Source: Idiomarina abyssalis (lineage in GTDB: Bacteria; Pseudomonadota; Gammaproteobacteria; Enterobacterales; Alteromonadaceae). Taken from it: a DNA stretch of 64,000 nucleotides. The DNA is taken from contig NZ_FPBE01000001.1 in NCBI RefSeq assembly GCF_900116625.1, forward strand, positions 186,001 to 250,000, given 5' to 3'. A program made the translations under genes and the position numbers. The notes under the pieces were generated by a model that had not been told where the DNA came from, did not search any database, and saw only the letters and a program-made list of their open reading frames with translations. Below, piece by piece: positions 1 to 10,381 of the stretch. Numbering within the stretch: position 1 is the first letter of the stretch; each line of letters opens with the position of its first letter.

Positions 1-866
1 ACTTCTTTGGTAAAGAGCCCCGCCGCGACGTGAACCCTGATGAAGCGGTTGCCGTTGGTGCTGCGGTTCAGGCGGGTGTACTGCAGGGCGACGTTAAAGA
101 CGTGCTGCTGTTAGACGTATGTCCTCTGTCGCTGGGTATTGAAACCATGGGCGGCGTAATGACGAAACTGATTGAGAAGAACACCACGATTCCAACCAAA
201 GAATCGCAAACCTTCTCAACGGCTGAAGACAATCAGTCTGCAGTAACCATCCATGTTATACAGGGTGAACGTAAACGCGCAGGGGATAACAAATCTCTGG
301 GTCAGTTTAACCTGGAAGGCATTCGTGCAGCAGCTCGTGGTGTACCACAAATCGAAGTCACTTTTGACATTGATGCGGACGGTATTCTGCACGTATCAGC
401 CAAAGATAAAGACACAGGTAAAGAGCAGAAGATTACGATCAAAGCATCTTCTGGTCTGGATGAGTCTGAAGTCGATAAAATGGTTAAAGATGCCGAGGCT
501 CACGCTGAGGAAGATAAGAAATTTGAAGAAATGGTTCAGGCACGTAACCAGGCCGATGGTTTGGTTCACGCAACCCGTAACCAGCTGAAAGAAGTTGGCG
601 ATGCCTTGTCTCAGGAAGACAAAGATGCGATTGAGAAAGCTTGTGAAGAACTTGAGCAAGCCTCTAAAGATGGTGATAAAGAAGCCATTGATGCAAAATC
701 TCAAGCGCTGATGGAAGCGTCGCAGAAGCTGATGGAAGCGGCTCAACAGCAGCAAGCTCAGCAAGGAGCTGAAAGTGCGGCTGGCGGCGAACAGCAATCT
801 TCCAAAGCCGATGACGATGTCGTTGATGCTGAATTTGAAGAAGTTAAAGACGACGATAAGAAGTAA
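1..866 (+). CDS. dnaK: Chaperone DnaK (Hsp70), 3' part only
   Basis: The frame is open from the left edge (first full codon at base 3), so the N-terminal part of the ATPase domain lies outside the window. The visible part of about 287 residues starts at the end of the nucleotide-binding domain ([13 protein letters not shown]), then has the hydrophobic interdomain linker (VLLLDV), the beta-sandwich substrate-binding domain, the helical lid, and the typical Gln-rich tail ending in [18 protein letters not shown]. DnaK folds client proteins in the cytoplasm with DnaJ and GrpE. The linker is followed by Cys ([11 protein letters not shown]), where E. coli DnaK has Thr; Cys also occurs at this place in eukaryotic BiP. 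dnaJ follows after 102 bases. Identity is certain. Confidence 0.97.
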   Translation, partial: FFGKEPRRDVNPDEAVAVGAAVQAGVLQGDVKDVLLLDVCPLSLGIETMGGVMTKLIEKNTTIPTKESQTFSTAEDNQSAVTIHVIQGERKRAGDNKSLGQFNLEGIRAAARGVPQIEVTFDIDADGILHVSAKDKDTGKEQKITIKASSGLDESEVDKMVKDAEAHAEEDKKFEEMVQARNQADGLVHATRNQLKEVGDALSQEDKDAIEKACEELEQASKDGDKEAIDAKSQALMEASQKLMEAAQQQQAQQGAESAAGGEQQSSKADDDVVDAEFEEVKDDDKK

Positions 867-890
867 GCATTAAGGCAACTTCGCAAAAGC

Positions 891-922
891 ACACGGGTGT
901 TGCCGCAAGGTAATACCCGTGT
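891..922 (+). other. dnaK-dnaJ intergenic hairpin with GCAA tetraloop
   Basis: Bases 891-904 pair with 909-922 over 14 positions (two of them G-U) around a GCAA loop at 905-908. The stem is followed by ATTTGTATC, not a real T tract, so it is more likely an mRNA-stabilising or partial-termination element that lowers dnaJ relative to dnaK than a full terminator. Confidence 0.6.
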
Positions 923-968
923 ATTTGTATCAGGCTGACATACCAGCATAGATAGAAGACGAAGAATT

Positions 969-2120
969 ATGGCGACGCAAGATTTTTATCAGGTTCTGGG
1001 CGTATCAAAAGACGCTAACGAACGTGACATTAAAAAAGCCTACAAACGTATGGCGATGAAGTATCACCCCGACAGAACTAAGGGTGATAAAGAGATGGAA
1101 ATAAAGTTTAAGGAAATTAAACAGGCGTACGAAGTCCTTTCCGATCCTCAAAAACGTCAGATGTATGATCAATATGGGCACGAAGCCTTCGAACAAGCAC
1201 GTCAGGGCGGCGGTGGCCATGGTGCAGGTGGATTCGGCGGTGGTGCTGATTTTGCTGATATCTTTGGCGATGTATTTGGTGATATTTTTGGTGGTGGCAG
1301 ACGCCAGCAGGCACGCGCTCAGCGTGGAGCAGACTTACGTTACAACCTGGATATGTCGCTGGAAGAAGCGGTTCGCGGTAAGACTGTCGAGCTGGAGATT
1401 CCAACGCTGGTTGAATGTGGTGACTGTGGCGGCAGCGGTGCTAAAAAAGGCAGTAAACCGCAGACTTGTGGACATTGTCATGGTGCCGGTCAAATTCAAA
1501 TGCGCCAAGGCTTTTTCGCTGTACAGCAAACCTGTCCGCAGTGTCGGGGTAAAGGCACGATTATCAGTGATCCTTGCCGTACTTGTCATGGTCAGGGCCG
1601 TAAGGAAGAAACCAAAACCTTATCGGTTAAGATCCCATCGGGTGTCGATACCGGTGACCGCATTCGTTTAGCCAATGAAGGTGAAGCGGGTGAACATGGA
1701 GCGCCTGCCGGTGATTTATATGTTCAGGTTCATGTTCGTGAACATCCTATCTTCGCTCGTGATGGCAATAACTTATTCTGTGAGGTGCCGGTCAGTTTCA
1801 CTAAAGCTGCTCTTGGCGGTGATATCGAAGTGCCGACGCTTGATGGCAAAGTGAAGCTTAAGGTTCCGAAAGAAACGCAGACAGGCAAGCATTTCAGATT
1901 GCGCGGTAAAGGCGTTAAGTCTGTGCGCACAGGTGCAGTAGGCGATTTAATCTGCAAAGTTGTGATTGAAACGCCTGTTAATTTGTCGTCCAAGCAGCGT
2001 GATATGCTTCAAGAGCTTGAAGATTCAATGGGAACGGGTGATGAAGCCGCAAAATTCCGACCCAAAGAAAAAGGCTTTTTTGACGGCGTAAAACAATTTT
2101 TTGATGACTTACGCAGTTAG
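969..2120 (+). CDS. dnaJ: Chaperone protein DnaJ (Hsp40)
   Basis: Co-chaperone that delivers substrates to DnaK and stimulates its ATPase. The 383 residues show the full type I layout: J domain at 1-70 with the HPD motif near residue 33, a Gly/Phe-rich region with repeated [11 protein letters not shown]-like units, four CxxCxGxG zinc-binding repeats ([32 protein letters not shown]) at about 148-212, then the C-terminal substrate-binding domains. Length is normal (E. coli 376). It lies 102 bases behind dnaK and probably shares its transcript, with the intergenic hairpin in between. Confidence 0.98.
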   Translation: MATQDFYQVLGVSKDANERDIKKAYKRMAMKYHPDRTKGDKEMEIKFKEIKQAYEVLSDPQKRQMYDQYGHEAFEQARQGGGGHGAGGFGGGADFADIFGDVFGDIFGGGRRQQARAQRGADLRYNLDMSLEEAVRGKTVELEIPTLVECGDCGGSGAKKGSKPQTCGHCHGAGQIQMRQGFFAVQQTCPQCRGKGTIISDPCRTCHGQGRKEETKTLSVKIPSGVDTGDRIRLANEGEAGEHGAPAGDLYVQVHVREHPIFARDGNNLFCEVPVSFTKAALGGDIEVPTLDGKVKLKVPKETQTGKHFRLRGKGVKSVRTGAVGDLICKVVIETPVNLSSKQRDMLQELEDSMGTGDEAAKFRPKEKGFFDGVKQFFDDLRS

Positions 2121-2170
2121 ATTGTCTATCACTATATAAGTGCATGACATAAAAAGACCGGAGGCAGTCA

Positions 2171-3004
2171 ATGAATTGGAAAACCACAACGTTAAGTGCT
2201 TGTACGTTAGTTTTACTGGCGAGTTGTGCAGAATCTCCAACGGGACGTTCTCAGTTACAGCTTTATTCTAACAGTGAACTGAACAAAATGGGGGCTGCCT
2301 CTTATAAGGAAATGCGGGAAGAGGAAAAGATTAACGAGGATGCTGAAGTCAACGCTTATGTTCGTTGCATCAGTGATGCGTTAATTGAAAACTTGCCCGG
2401 TGATTACAGCCAAATGGATTGGCAGGTCACTGTGTTTGCGGAACCAACGGTGAATGCCTTTGCTCTGCCGGGTGGCTATATTGGTGTTTATGACGGTTTG
2501 ATCGAAGTTGCCGAAAATCAGCATCAACTAGCCGCCGTTATTGGTCATGAAATTGGTCACGTTATTGCTGAACACAGTAATGAGCGGATTTCCAGCAACA
2601 TGATGGTTGGGCTTGGGCTGCAACTGGGGGGCATACTTGCCAGTACGCAGCTTGATAGCAATGAAGCGGGTTTATTGATGGCTGCTTTAGGTGTTGGTGC
2701 TCAGGTCGGTATCCTGTTGCCTTATTCGCGTACTCATGAATCTGAGTCAGACGAATTAGGTATGGAATATATGGCAGACGCCGGCTTTAAACTGGATCAG
2801 GCTCCTGAGTTGTGGCGCAATATGCAAGCAGCATCAGGTGGTGAGTCTCCCCCTGAGTTGTTATCGACGCACCCGAACCCGCAAACCCGAATTAAAGATC
2901 TGGAAGCTTTAATTCCTTCTTTACAGGAAAGGTATGAAGCGGCTCGTGCTGCAGGAAACAAACCCGCTTGTGTACGTCCGGCTTCTGTAGACAGCGAAGA
3001 CTGA
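2171..3004 (+). CDS. Lipoprotein M48-family metallopeptidase (LoiP/YggG-like)
   Basis: A 277-residue predicted lipoprotein: the N-terminus has a hydrophobic stretch ending in the lipobox LLASC, so Cys19 would be acylated. The peptidase domain carries the zinc motif HEIGH (residues 126-130) and a downstream HESESDELG segment that supplies the third ligand, as in M48 peptidases. The family includes the E. coli periplasmic, membrane-anchored proteases LoiP and BepA; the absence of a long TPR tail makes LoiP-like more likely. A good ribosome binding site (GGAGG) precedes the ATG. It stands alone between dnaJ and the symporter, and its substrate cannot be read from sequence. Confidence 0.85.
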   Translation: MNWKTTTLSACTLVLLASCAESPTGRSQLQLYSNSELNKMGAASYKEMREEEKINEDAEVNAYVRCISDALIENLPGDYSQMDWQVTVFAEPTVNAFALPGGYIGVYDGLIEVAENQHQLAAVIGHEIGHVIAEHSNERISSNMMVGLGLQLGGILASTQLDSNEAGLLMAALGVGAQVGILLPYSRTHESESDELGMEYMADAGFKLDQAPELWRNMQAASGGESPPELLSTHPNPQTRIKDLEALIPSLQERYEAARAAGNKPACVRPASVDSED

Positions 3005-3009
3005 AATCA

Positions 3010-3037
3010 TTAAGGGGATTCGCAGGTTTCCCCTTAA
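3010..3037 (+). terminator. Stem-loop behind the M48 peptidase gene
   Basis: A 9-bp perfect stem (TTAAGGGGA 3010-3018 with TCCCCTTAA 3029-3037) starts 6 bases after the stop codon. There is no T tract, so it is a weak terminator or a 3'-end-protecting structure. Confidence 0.4.
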
Positions 3038-3133
3038 CCTCCCGAAAAGTTATAACCTAGTCCAATTTGTTCTTTTTGTTACTTCTATGAACGATTTACC
3101 CTAGCAGACATTTTTTAAAGCTGCTGGGGTTTT

Positions 3134-4366
3134 ATGTTTAAAGCTTGGTTTGCAATTCCATTTTGGCAACGCGTTTTAGGCGCTTTTGTCTTAGGCATGT
3201 TGATAGGCGGGTTGGCACCTGAGGTGGGTGTAGCACTAAAACCACTTGGCGACCTGTTTATAAAAGCTATTAAGATGCTCGTTGCGCCACTTATTTTCTG
3301 TGCAATCGTTAGTGCAATAACTGATCTTAATGACGGCAAAAAGCTTGGACGACTGGGAGCCAAAACCGTTGGCTTGTTTATGGTTACCGCGGTTATAGCC
3401 AGCGCTATCGGTTTAACCCTGGCAAGTTTAATTGATATGAGCCCGGCAACGACGCTGACTGCCACTGAGCAGGCAGAAAAACAAATTCCGAGTGTTGCTC
3501 AGGTATTCCTCAATTTTGTGCCCAGTAATCCTTTTGCCGCTCTGACTGAAGGCAACGTTCTGCAAATTGTAGTATTTGCTGCATTGGTCGGTATTGCTAT
3601 TCAGCGTTTAAAAGAACGGGGCGAGCCTTTGCGCAAGACCATTAAGTCTGGCGCAGAGGTGATGTATGAAATTACTCGCATGGTCTTACAATTGACTCCA
3701 ATAGGCGTACTTGGATTAATGTCCTGGGTTATCGGTGAGTATGGTTTTAGTACTTTACTGCCGCTGGCTAAGTTTGTCGGGGTTATTTATTTGGCCTGTC
3801 TTATTCATATTATTGTTGTTTATGGTGGTCTGATCCGCACCGCTGGGGGAATGAGCCCCTGGCAGTTTTTCAAAGCGATATTCGATGCACAGATTGTCGC
3901 CTTTACTACCTGCAGTTCGTTTGGCTCATTACCTGCCGCGCACCGGGCCGTTACCGAAAGGTTGGGCGTTTCTAAAGACTATGCCAGCTTTGTGTTACCG
4001 CTGGGTGCAACGATTAATATGGATGGTTGCGGTGGTATTTATCCGGCCGTTGCGTCTATTTTTATTGCGCAGCTGTACGGAATACCATTAGAGTGGATGG
4101 ACTATGGCTTGATCATGTTGACGGCAACTTTAGCGTCAGTAGGAACTGCGGGCGTACCAGGCACCGCTTTAGTGATGCTGACCGTAACGCTGAATGTTAT
4201 TGGCTTACCTTTAGAAGGTATTGCTTTTATCGCAGCTATTGACCGAATAATCGATATGGCCAGGACACTGACGAATGTGACCGGCGATATGATGGTTTCC
4301 AGAGTTGTTGCACGCAGTGAGAACCTGTTGCAGGATCAGGCCCCTTTAGCAACGGAGTCAAAATAA
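3134..4366 (+). CDS. Dicarboxylate/amino-acid:cation symporter (DAACS family)
   Basis: A 410-residue inner-membrane protein with the hydrophobic segments of the glutamate-transporter fold. Family signatures in the C-terminal half are clear: the re-entrant loop segment SSFGSLPAA, the NMDG motif ([11 protein letters not shown]), the second hairpin loop GTAGVPG, and the final helix [16 protein letters not shown] that holds the Asp, Arg, Thr and Asn substrate and sodium ligands. It takes up acidic amino acids or C4-dicarboxylates with Na+ or H+; the exact substrate is not decidable. The start is the ATG preceded by CTGGGG. Its stop overlaps the dapB start by one base (TAATG), so the two are probably translationally coupled. 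Confidence 0.88.
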   Translation: MFKAWFAIPFWQRVLGAFVLGMLIGGLAPEVGVALKPLGDLFIKAIKMLVAPLIFCAIVSAITDLNDGKKLGRLGAKTVGLFMVTAVIASAIGLTLASLIDMSPATTLTATEQAEKQIPSVAQVFLNFVPSNPFAALTEGNVLQIVVFAALVGIAIQRLKERGEPLRKTIKSGAEVMYEITRMVLQLTPIGVLGLMSWVIGEYGFSTLLPLAKFVGVIYLACLIHIIVVYGGLIRTAGGMSPWQFFKAIFDAQIVAFTTCSSFGSLPAAHRAVTERLGVSKDYASFVLPLGATINMDGCGGIYPAVASIFIAQLYGIPLEWMDYGLIMLTATLASVGTAGVPGTALVMLTVTLNVIGLPLEGIAFIAAIDRIIDMARTLTNVTGDMMVSRVVARSENLLQDQAPLATESK

Positions 4367-5172
4367 TGATCAATGTGGGCGTGCTCGGAGCTTCCGGCCG
4401 AATGGGGACTGCTGTCATTCAGGCATTAACAACTGACAGTGATGCCAAGTTAGCCGCGGCGATAGTCCGGAAAAACAGCTCAAGTTACGGAAAAAGTGCG
4501 ACGGAAAATGAACCCATTCACTTTATCAGTGCTGAGGAGTTGCAACCTGACCGAATCGACGTCCTGATTGATTTTTCATTACCTGAAGCATTAATTGAGA
4601 ACCTGAAGCTTGCTGAACAGTATCAACTGCCTATAGTCGTTTGCACCACAGGTTTGAACGACGAACAGAAAGAACGCCTGGCGCAAACGGCGAAAGCAGT
4701 GCCTGTATTATATGCCAGTAATACCAGCATAGGCATAGCGTTACTTGAGCAGCTGGTGGGGCTCAGCAGCGCCGCGTTACCCGATGCAGACATCGAAATT
4801 TTTGAAGCACACCATCGTCATAAAAAAGATGGCCCGTCGGGGACGGCGATTACTTTGGGACAAGCCGCAGCAAAAGGCCGGGAGCAAAGTTGGCAGGAAG
4901 TAAATGATGGTGTCCGGGCTGATGGTGTGCGTAGTGAAAAGGGGATAGGCTTTTCAGTAATGCGGGCGGCGGATATTGTGGGCGAACATCAGGTGACTCT
5001 GGCTGTTGACGGCGAACGCGTAGAAATTGGTCACAGAGTCAGTAATCGTAAGATTTTTGCGGAGGGCGCTATAAGGGCTGCTAAATGGCTTAAAGAGCAA
5101 GCTCCTGGGTTATTCAGTCTGCAAGACACACTTAACTTGCAGGATATCCTGCAACGCTTACTTCAGCGATAA
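4366..5172 (+). CDS. dapB: 4-hydroxy-tetrahydrodipicolinate reductase
   Basis: Reduces the DapA product with NAD(P)H in the diaminopimelate/lysine pathway in the cytoplasm. The 268 residues start with the Rossmann nucleotide-binding motif GASGRMG and contain the catalytic block [15 protein letters not shown] (about 145-160) with the key His and Lys residues. Length is typical (E. coli 273). It overlaps the symporter stop by one base and is followed by carA, an adjacency conserved in many gammaproteobacteria. No lysine riboswitch lies in front, because there is no leader space. Confidence 0.97.
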   Translation: MINVGVLGASGRMGTAVIQALTTDSDAKLAAAIVRKNSSSYGKSATENEPIHFISAEELQPDRIDVLIDFSLPEALIENLKLAEQYQLPIVVCTTGLNDEQKERLAQTAKAVPVLYASNTSIGIALLEQLVGLSSAALPDADIEIFEAHHRHKKDGPSGTAITLGQAAAKGREQSWQEVNDGVRADGVRSEKGIGFSVMRAADIVGEHQVTLAVDGERVEIGHRVSNRKIFAEGAIRAAKWLKEQAPGLFSLQDTLNLQDILQRLLQR

Positions 5173-5179
5173 ATACTGC

Positions 5180-5208
5180 TGGACGATTTTCGTAAAATTT
5201 CGTAGAAT
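5180..5208 (+). promoter_or_regulatory. Candidate carAB promoter
   Basis: A -35-like TGGACG (5180-5185) and a -10-like TAGAAT (5203-5208) are separated by 17 bases, right behind the dapB stop. A transcript would start near 5215 and give a leader of about 115 bases before the carA start. Confidence 0.5.
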
Positions 5209-5212
5209 AAGT

Positions 5213-5313
5213 GCAATTTGCCTGAATCAGTCCGAAGGCTGGCGTGATTTGGCAAAATGCGCGGTTCAGGACGCAAAACGGGGAAGTCAAATTATTGATT
5301 CACCCGTTTTTTT
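5213..5313 (+). promoter_or_regulatory. Structured carA leader with intrinsic terminator (candidate attenuator)
   Basis: Two stem-loops fill the leader. The first pairs 5213-5222 with 5251-5260 (9 of 10 pairs), with more pairing inside (AATCA 5225-5229 with TGATT 5245-5249). The second is a strong intrinsic terminator: AAAACGGG (5275-5282) with CCCGTTTT (5303-5310), extended by GAA/TTC and TCAA/TTGA to an ATTA loop, interrupted only by bulged bases 5286 and 5302, and followed by seven T (5307-5313). It ends 7 bases before the carA GGAGG. It may control carAB by premature termination; alternatively it terminates dapB transcripts. Confidence 0.6.
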
Positions 5314-5330
5314 ATGTACGGAGGTTGCCC

Positions 5331-6476
5331 TTGAGTATTCTAGCGAGTCAATCCGCTAAACGAGCGATTCTGGTGCTTGCTGATGGGACCGTGTTTCGCG
5401 GGACCGCTATTGGAGCCGAAGGCTCCGCAGTCGGCGAAGTGGTCTTTAACACGGCCATGACAGGCTACCAGGAAATTCTTACCGACCCATCTTATACCGA
5501 ACAAATCGTTACTCTAACTTATCCCCATATTGGCAATACCGGCACCAACTCAGAAGATGAAGAGTCTGACAAGGTTTGGGCCAAAGGTCTTATCATTAGA
5601 GACTTGGCAATGAAAGCCAGTAACTTCCGTAGTGAGGAAACCTTGAGTGCCTATTTGCAACGTCATAATGTGGTAGGCATTGCGGACATTGATACGCGCC
5701 GTTTAACTCGCATATTGCGCGAGAAAGGTGCTCAAAATGGCTGCATCATGGTTGGTGAACTGGATGAAAACAAAGCGCAGGAATTAGCGCAGAAGTTTCC
5801 CGGATTAAAAGGCATGGACCTTGCCAAAGAAGTTTGCTGTGACAAAGCTTATGACTGGTCTGGTGGTAGTTGGCAGTTGGGCGAAGGGCACACCAAGCCT
5901 GAACAGAGTCAGTACCATGTGGTTGCATACGATTATGGGTGTAAGCACAACATTTTACGCTTGCTGGCAGACAGAAACTGTAAAATTACCGTTGTACCGG
6001 CACAGACCTCGGCTGAAGAAGTTTTAAAGCTAAACCCGGACGGTATTTTCTTGTCGAACGGGCCTGGCGACCCAGAGCCTTGTGACTACGCTATTACAGC
6101 AATCAAGACCTTACTGGATAAGGACATTCCAATATTTGGTATTTGTCTTGGACATCAATTGCTGGCCATCGCCAGTGGTGCGAGTTCAATGAAAATGAAG
6201 TTCGGCCACCATGGTGCGAACCATCCCGTACAAGATTTGAAAACGAAGCGGGTTATGATCACCAGTCAGAACCATGGCTTTGCGGTGGATGAAAAACAGT
6301 TACCAAACAACCTGGAAGTGACTCACGTGTCGTTGTTTGACGGAACACTGCAGGGGATTCATCGTAAAGATAAACCTGCGTTTAGTTTCCAGGGGCACCC
6401 GGAAGCAAGCCCTGGTCCACATGATGCCAGTGAACTGTTTGACCACTTTATTGAATTGATGCAGGCCAACGCCTGA
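5331..6476 (+). CDS. carA: Carbamoyl-phosphate synthase small (glutaminase) subunit
   Basis: Releases ammonia from glutamine and channels it to CarB to make carbamoyl phosphate for arginine and pyrimidine synthesis. The C-terminal class I glutamine amidotransferase domain has the nucleophile Cys272 in GICLGHQ and the His-x-Glu pair in [10 protein letters not shown]; the N-terminal half holds the CarA-specific domain ([17 protein letters not shown]). I take TTG 5331 as start: GGAGG at 5320-5324 has ideal spacing, and the protein then begins like E. coli CarA. The frame is open upstream to ATG 5244, but that extension would run through the terminator hairpin. Length becomes 381 residues (E. coli 382). 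Confidence 0.96.
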   Translation: MSILASQSAKRAILVLADGTVFRGTAIGAEGSAVGEVVFNTAMTGYQEILTDPSYTEQIVTLTYPHIGNTGTNSEDEESDKVWAKGLIIRDLAMKASNFRSEETLSAYLQRHNVVGIADIDTRRLTRILREKGAQNGCIMVGELDENKAQELAQKFPGLKGMDLAKEVCCDKAYDWSGGSWQLGEGHTKPEQSQYHVVAYDYGCKHNILRLLADRNCKITVVPAQTSAEEVLKLNPDGIFLSNGPGDPEPCDYAITAIKTLLDKDIPIFGICLGHQLLAIASGASSMKMKFGHHGANHPVQDLKTKRVMITSQNHGFAVDEKQLPNNLEVTHVSLFDGTLQGIHRKDKPAFSFQGHPEASPGPHDASELFDHFIELMQANA

Positions 6477-6534
6477 TTCGTCGAATGATATTCGATACCG
6501 TCATCCGTAGCGAAAGGACAGATAGAGCGACTTT

Positions 6535-9500
6535 ATGCCAAAACGTACCGACATTAAAAGTATTCTGATTCTGGGCGCAGGCCCGATTGTTATTGGCCAG
6601 GCGTGTGAGTTTGATTACTCTGGAGCTCAAGCGTGTAAAGCGCTGCGCGAAGAAGGTTACCGGGTAATTCTGGTTAACTCTAACCCCGCTACCATTATGA
6701 CCGATCCGGAAATGGCCGATGCCACTTATATTGAGCCCATTCACTGGGAAGTGGTCGAGAAGATTATAGAGCGTGAACGTCCTGATGCTGTTTTACCGAC
6801 CATGGGTGGGCAAACGGCTTTGAATTGCGCTTTGGATCTTGACCGACACGGTGTACTTGAACGTTATAAAGTGGAAATGATTGGCGCCAATGCAGACGCT
6901 ATTGATAAAGCCGAGAACCGTGACCGCTTTGACAAAGCGATGAAAGCAATTGGACTTGAGACACCTAACGCTGAAATGGCACACAGCTTAGATGAAGCCT
7001 TCGATGTACTTAGCCGATTGGGTTTCCCTTGTATTATTCGTCCGTCTTTCACTATGGGTGGTAGCGGCGGCGGTATTGCTTATAACCGCGAAGAATTTGA
7101 AGAAATATGTCGTCGTGGTCTGGACTTATCGCCAACTAATGAGTTGTTAATTGACGAATCGTTACTGGGCTGGAAAGAGTACGAAATGGAAGTTGTGCGC
7201 GACAAAAGCGACAACTGCATCATTGTTTGTACTATTGAAAACTTTGACCCTATGGGCATTCACACCGGTGACTCAATTACGGTTGCGCCTGCCCAGACGT
7301 TGACAGACAAAGAGTTCCAAATTATGCGTGACGCTGCCATGGCGGTATTGCGCGAAATTGGTGTGGAAACTGGTGGTTCAAACGTACAGTTTGGTGTTAA
7401 CCCTGATACCGGTCGTATGGTTATCATTGAAATGAACCCCAGGGTATCGCGTTCTTCTGCACTGGCTTCAAAAGCTACAGGCTTCCCAATTGCTAAAGTT
7501 GCTGCCAAACTCGCCGTTGGTTACACCCTGGATGAGCTTGAAAATGAAATAACAGGCGGCAGAACGCCCGCTTCATTTGAGCCTGCACTTGACTACGTTG
7601 TGACAAAAATCCCACGTTTCAACTTTGAAAAATTTGCTAACTGTAATGACCGCCTGACCACGCAAATGAAGTCGGTTGGTGAAGTTATGGCTATTGGGCG
7701 TAACTTCCAGGAGTCAATGCAAAAGGCTCTAAGAGGTTTAGAACTTGGTGCTTCGGGTTTTGATCCCATTGTTGAGATTGATTCAAAAGACGCTCGTTCT
7801 AAAGTTATCCGTGAGCTTAAAGAGCCAGGCGCTGAAAGAATTTGGTATATCGCCGATGCATTCCGCTTGGGCATGACCGTTCGAGAAGTGTTTGAGCTGA
7901 CACGAATTGATGAGTGGTACCTGATTCAAATTGAAGAGCTGGTTAACCTTGAAAAAGAAGTTGATGAGCTTGGCTTGGCCGGACTGACCTCTGAGGTTAT
8001 GACGGTACTGAAGCGGCGCGGCTTCGCCGACTCACGAATTGCTGATGTTTTACACGTCAGCGAAGCAGAAGTTCGTAAAAAGCGTCACAAGTTTAAAATT
8101 CATCCCGTTTATAAACGAGTTGATACCTGTGCGGCGGAGTTTGCTTCGGGTACTGCTTATATGTACTCAAGTTACGATGAAGAGTGCGAATCGGCACCGT
8201 CGGATAAAGACAAGATAATGGTTATTGGCGGTGGGCCTAACCGCATAGGGCAGGGTATAGAGTTCGATTATTGCTGTGTGCATGCCTCACTGGCTTTACG
8301 CGAAGATGGTTATGAAACCATTATGGTGAACTGTAACCCGGAAACCGTTTCAACGGATTATGACACCTCTGATCGCCTTTACTTTGAGCCGATTACTCTT
8401 GAAGACGTACTGGAAATTGTACGCATTGAGAAGCCTAAAGGGGTTATTGTTCAGTACGGTGGCCAGACACCATTGAAATTAGCTCGTGAACTTGAGGCAA
8501 ATGGCGTTCCGATTATTGGTACATCACCCGATGCTATCGACCGAGCAGAAGATCGCTCTAGATTCCAGACCGCAGTACGTCGCCTTGGCTTAAAACAACC
8601 GGAAAACTCAACGGTAACCGGGTTTAACGAGGCATTAACGGAAGCTAAGCGTATTGGTTATCCGTTGGTTGTGCGCCCATCCTACGTATTGGGTGGCCGG
8701 GCTATGGAAATTGTTTATGATGAAGCCGACTTGCAACGTTATTTGACCGATGCGGTCAAAGTATCTAACGATGCACCGGTACTGCTGGACCGTTTCCTTG
8801 ATAATGCGGTTGAAGTGGATGTCGATGCTATTTGTGACGGTAAGGATGTGCTCATTGGCGGTATCATGCAGCATATTGAAGAGGCAGGGGTTCACTCAGG
8901 CGACTCGGCTTGCTCATTACCACCTTATTCTTTAAGCGATATCATTCAGGCACAACTGCGCGAACAAATGCGCAAGTTAGCTTTTGAGCTGAACGTAAAT
9001 GGTTTGATGAATGCTCAGTTTGCTGTAAAAGATGAAGAAATTTACCTTATTGAAGTAAACCCAAGAGCGGCACGTACCGTACCTTTTGTTTCTAAGGCAA
9101 CAGGCGTTCCATTAGCGAAAGTCGCCGCGCGGGTTATGGTGGGTCAGTCACTGCAGCAGCAGGGCTATGTGAAAGAAATTATTCCGCCATATTATTCGGT
9201 GAAAGAAGTGGTTATTCCTTTTGCTAAGTTTCAGGGTGTGGATCCAATCCGTGGCCCGGAGATGCGTTCAACCGGTGAGGTTATGGGTGTAGGTGAAAGC
9301 TTTGAAGAAGCCTATGCCAAAGCGAACCTTGGCGCGGGTGAAGCATTAGCGAAAAAAGGGAAAGCTCTGATTTCAGTAAAAGACAGTGATAAGCAACGTT
9401 TAATGGACCTGGCTCGTGGTTTATTAGCTTTAGGCTTTAGCCTGGAAGCGACGCGAGGTACGGCGAAAATGCTTGGTGAAGAAGGTATAGACTGCAGTAT

Positions 9501-9759
9501 CGTTAATAAACTGCAGGAAGGGCGACCAAATATCGTTGATGCCATAAAAAATGGTGAATATAGTTATATTATCAATACGGTAGAAGGGCGTCGTGCGATA
9601 GAAGACTCTGTTTATATTCGTCGTGAAGCACTGTTGAATAAAGTGATTTATACTACAACGTTGAATGCTGCATTTGCGACAGTTAAAGCAAATACAGCGG
9701 ATGATCGAGCTCGAGTCAGTTCGGTACAAGAATTACATAAAAGGGTGTCGTTAATATGA
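6535..9759 (+). CDS. carB: Carbamoyl-phosphate synthase large subunit
   Basis: The 1074 residues match the family length (E. coli 1073) and show the expected internal duplication: two ATP-grasp synthetase halves, each with a glycine-rich start ([17 protein letters not shown] near residue 14, [17 protein letters not shown] near 560) and [13 protein letters not shown] / [11 protein letters not shown] blocks. A C-terminal MGS-like allosteric domain (from about 935) would bind effectors such as UMP and ornithine. It forms carbamoyl phosphate from bicarbonate, ammonia and 2 ATP. It lies 58 bases behind carA, and its stop overlaps greA (ATGA). Confidence 0.98.
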   Translation: MPKRTDIKSILILGAGPIVIGQACEFDYSGAQACKALREEGYRVILVNSNPATIMTDPEMADATYIEPIHWEVVEKIIERERPDAVLPTMGGQTALNCALDLDRHGVLERYKVEMIGANADAIDKAENRDRFDKAMKAIGLETPNAEMAHSLDEAFDVLSRLGFPCIIRPSFTMGGSGGGIAYNREEFEEICRRGLDLSPTNELLIDESLLGWKEYEMEVVRDKSDNCIIVCTIENFDPMGIHTGDSITVAPAQTLTDKEFQIMRDAAMAVLREIGVETGGSNVQFGVNPDTGRMVIIEMNPRVSRSSALASKATGFPIAKVAAKLAVGYTLDELENEITGGRTPASFEPALDYVVTKIPRFNFEKFANCNDRLTTQMKSVGEVMAIGRNFQESMQKALRGLELGASGFDPIVEIDSKDARSKVIRELKEPGAERIWYIADAFRLGMTVREVFELTRIDEWYLIQIEELVNLEKEVDELGLAGLTSEVMTVLKRRGFADSRIADVLHVSEAEVRKKRHKFKIHPVYKRVDTCAAEFASGTAYMYSSYDEECESAPSDKDKIMVIGGGPNRIGQGIEFDYCCVHASLALREDGYETIMVNCNPETVSTDYDTSDRLYFEPITLEDVLEIVRIEKPKGVIVQYGGQTPLKLARELEANGVPIIGTSPDAIDRAEDRSRFQTAVRRLGLKQPENSTVTGFNEALTEAKRIGYPLVVRPSYVLGGRAMEIVYDEADLQRYLTDAVKVSNDAPVLLDRFLDNAVEVDVDAICDGKDVLIGGIMQHIEEAGVHSGDSACSLPPYSLSDIIQAQLREQMRKLAFELNVNGLMNAQFAVKDEEIYLIEVNPRAARTVPFVSKATGVPLAKVAARVMVGQSLQQQGYVKEIIPPYYSVKEVVIPFAKFQGVDPIRGPEMRSTGEVMGVGESFEEAYAKANLGAGEALAKKGKALISVKDSDKQRLMDLARGLLALGFSLEATRGTAKMLGEEGIDCSIVNKLQEGRPNIVDAIKNGEYSYIINTVEGRRAIEDSVYIRREALLNKVIYTTTLNAAFATVKANTADDRARVSSVQELHKRVSLI

Positions 9760-10232
9760 ACCAGATTCCAATGACGGAACATGGCGCGCAATTGTTACGT
9801 GATGAGCTCAAGCGTTTAAAAACGGTAGAGCGCCCACGTATTGTTGAAGCTATAGCTGATGCACGCGAGCACGGAGATTTAAAAGAGAACGCTGAATATC
9901 ACGCGGCGCGTGAGCAGCAAGGTTTTTGTGAAGGCCGTATTCAGGAAATTGAATCAAAACTTTCCAATGCACAAATTATTGATGTCACTAAAGTACCCAA
10001 TAACGGAAAAGTTATTTTTGGTTCAACGGTCACCGTTTACAATACAAAAACGGACGAAGAAGTGACCTATAAGATCGTGGGTGACGATGAAGCTGATATT
10101 AAATCAAATTTAATTTCTGTGAACTCGCCAATAGCTCGCGCATTAATTGGTAAAGAAATTGACGAAATTGCAACAGTAACTACACCCAATGGTGAAGTTG
10201 AGTACGAAGTGGTTGCTGTAGAATATAAGTAA
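9756..10232 (+). CDS. greA: Transcription elongation factor GreA
   Basis: Rescues backtracked RNA polymerase by stimulating cleavage of the nascent RNA. The 158 residues have the N-terminal coiled coil with the acidic tip (the usual Asp/Glu in the segment [17 protein letters not shown]) and the C-terminal FKBP-like domain (about 80-158). Length is as in E. coli. The ATG overlaps the carB stop (ATGA), so greA is translationally coupled to carbamoyl-phosphate synthesis, as in pseudomonads; no separate greA promoter is visible. Confidence 0.97.
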   Translation: MNQIPMTEHGAQLLRDELKRLKTVERPRIVEAIADAREHGDLKENAEYHAAREQQGFCEGRIQEIESKLSNAQIIDVTKVPNNGKVIFGSTVTVYNTKTDEEVTYKIVGDDEADIKSNLISVNSPIARALIGKEIDEIATVTTPNGEVEYEVVAVEYK

Positions 10233-10249
10233 TACTAAAACTCGTAATA

Positions 10250-10283
10250 AAAAGGCTGGAAACGAAAGTTTACCAGCCTTTTT
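10250..10283 (+). terminator. Rho-independent terminator behind greA
   Basis: AAAAGGCTGG (10250-10259) pairs with CCAGCCTTTT (10273-10282) and runs into a T-rich tract. It closes the dapB-carAB-greA transcript. Confidence 0.85.
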
Positions 10284-10303
10284 GTTTTTATACGTCGAGT
10301 CGT

Positions 10304-10380
10304 TTGTTTTTTGTACTTGTTATTGTATAGTTCGCAGTTCAACTGGATTTTTAACATTAAATCAACAAAAGAAGAACTGC
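10304..10380 (+). promoter_or_regulatory. Promoter and inverted repeat in front of the HTH gene
   Basis: A -10-like TATAGT at 10326-10331 lies 16 bases behind TTGTTT (10304-10309). Immediately after it, GCAGTTC (10334-10340) is repeated in inverted form as GAACTGC (10374-10380), ending one base before the ATG. The arms are 40 bases apart start to start, about four helical turns, so they could be operator half-sites or could fold the leader around the start site. Confidence 0.4.
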
Positions 10381-10381
10381 A

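Noticed and set aside
4300-4366. Lysine riboswitch in front of dapB
   Set aside because: dapB starts inside the stop codon of the symporter gene; there is no leader to hold one.
5244-5330. Upstream extension of carA from ATG 5244
   Set aside because: It would translate through the terminator hairpin, has no ribosome binding site and adds residues absent from CarA proteins; TTG 5331 fits GGAGG and the family start.
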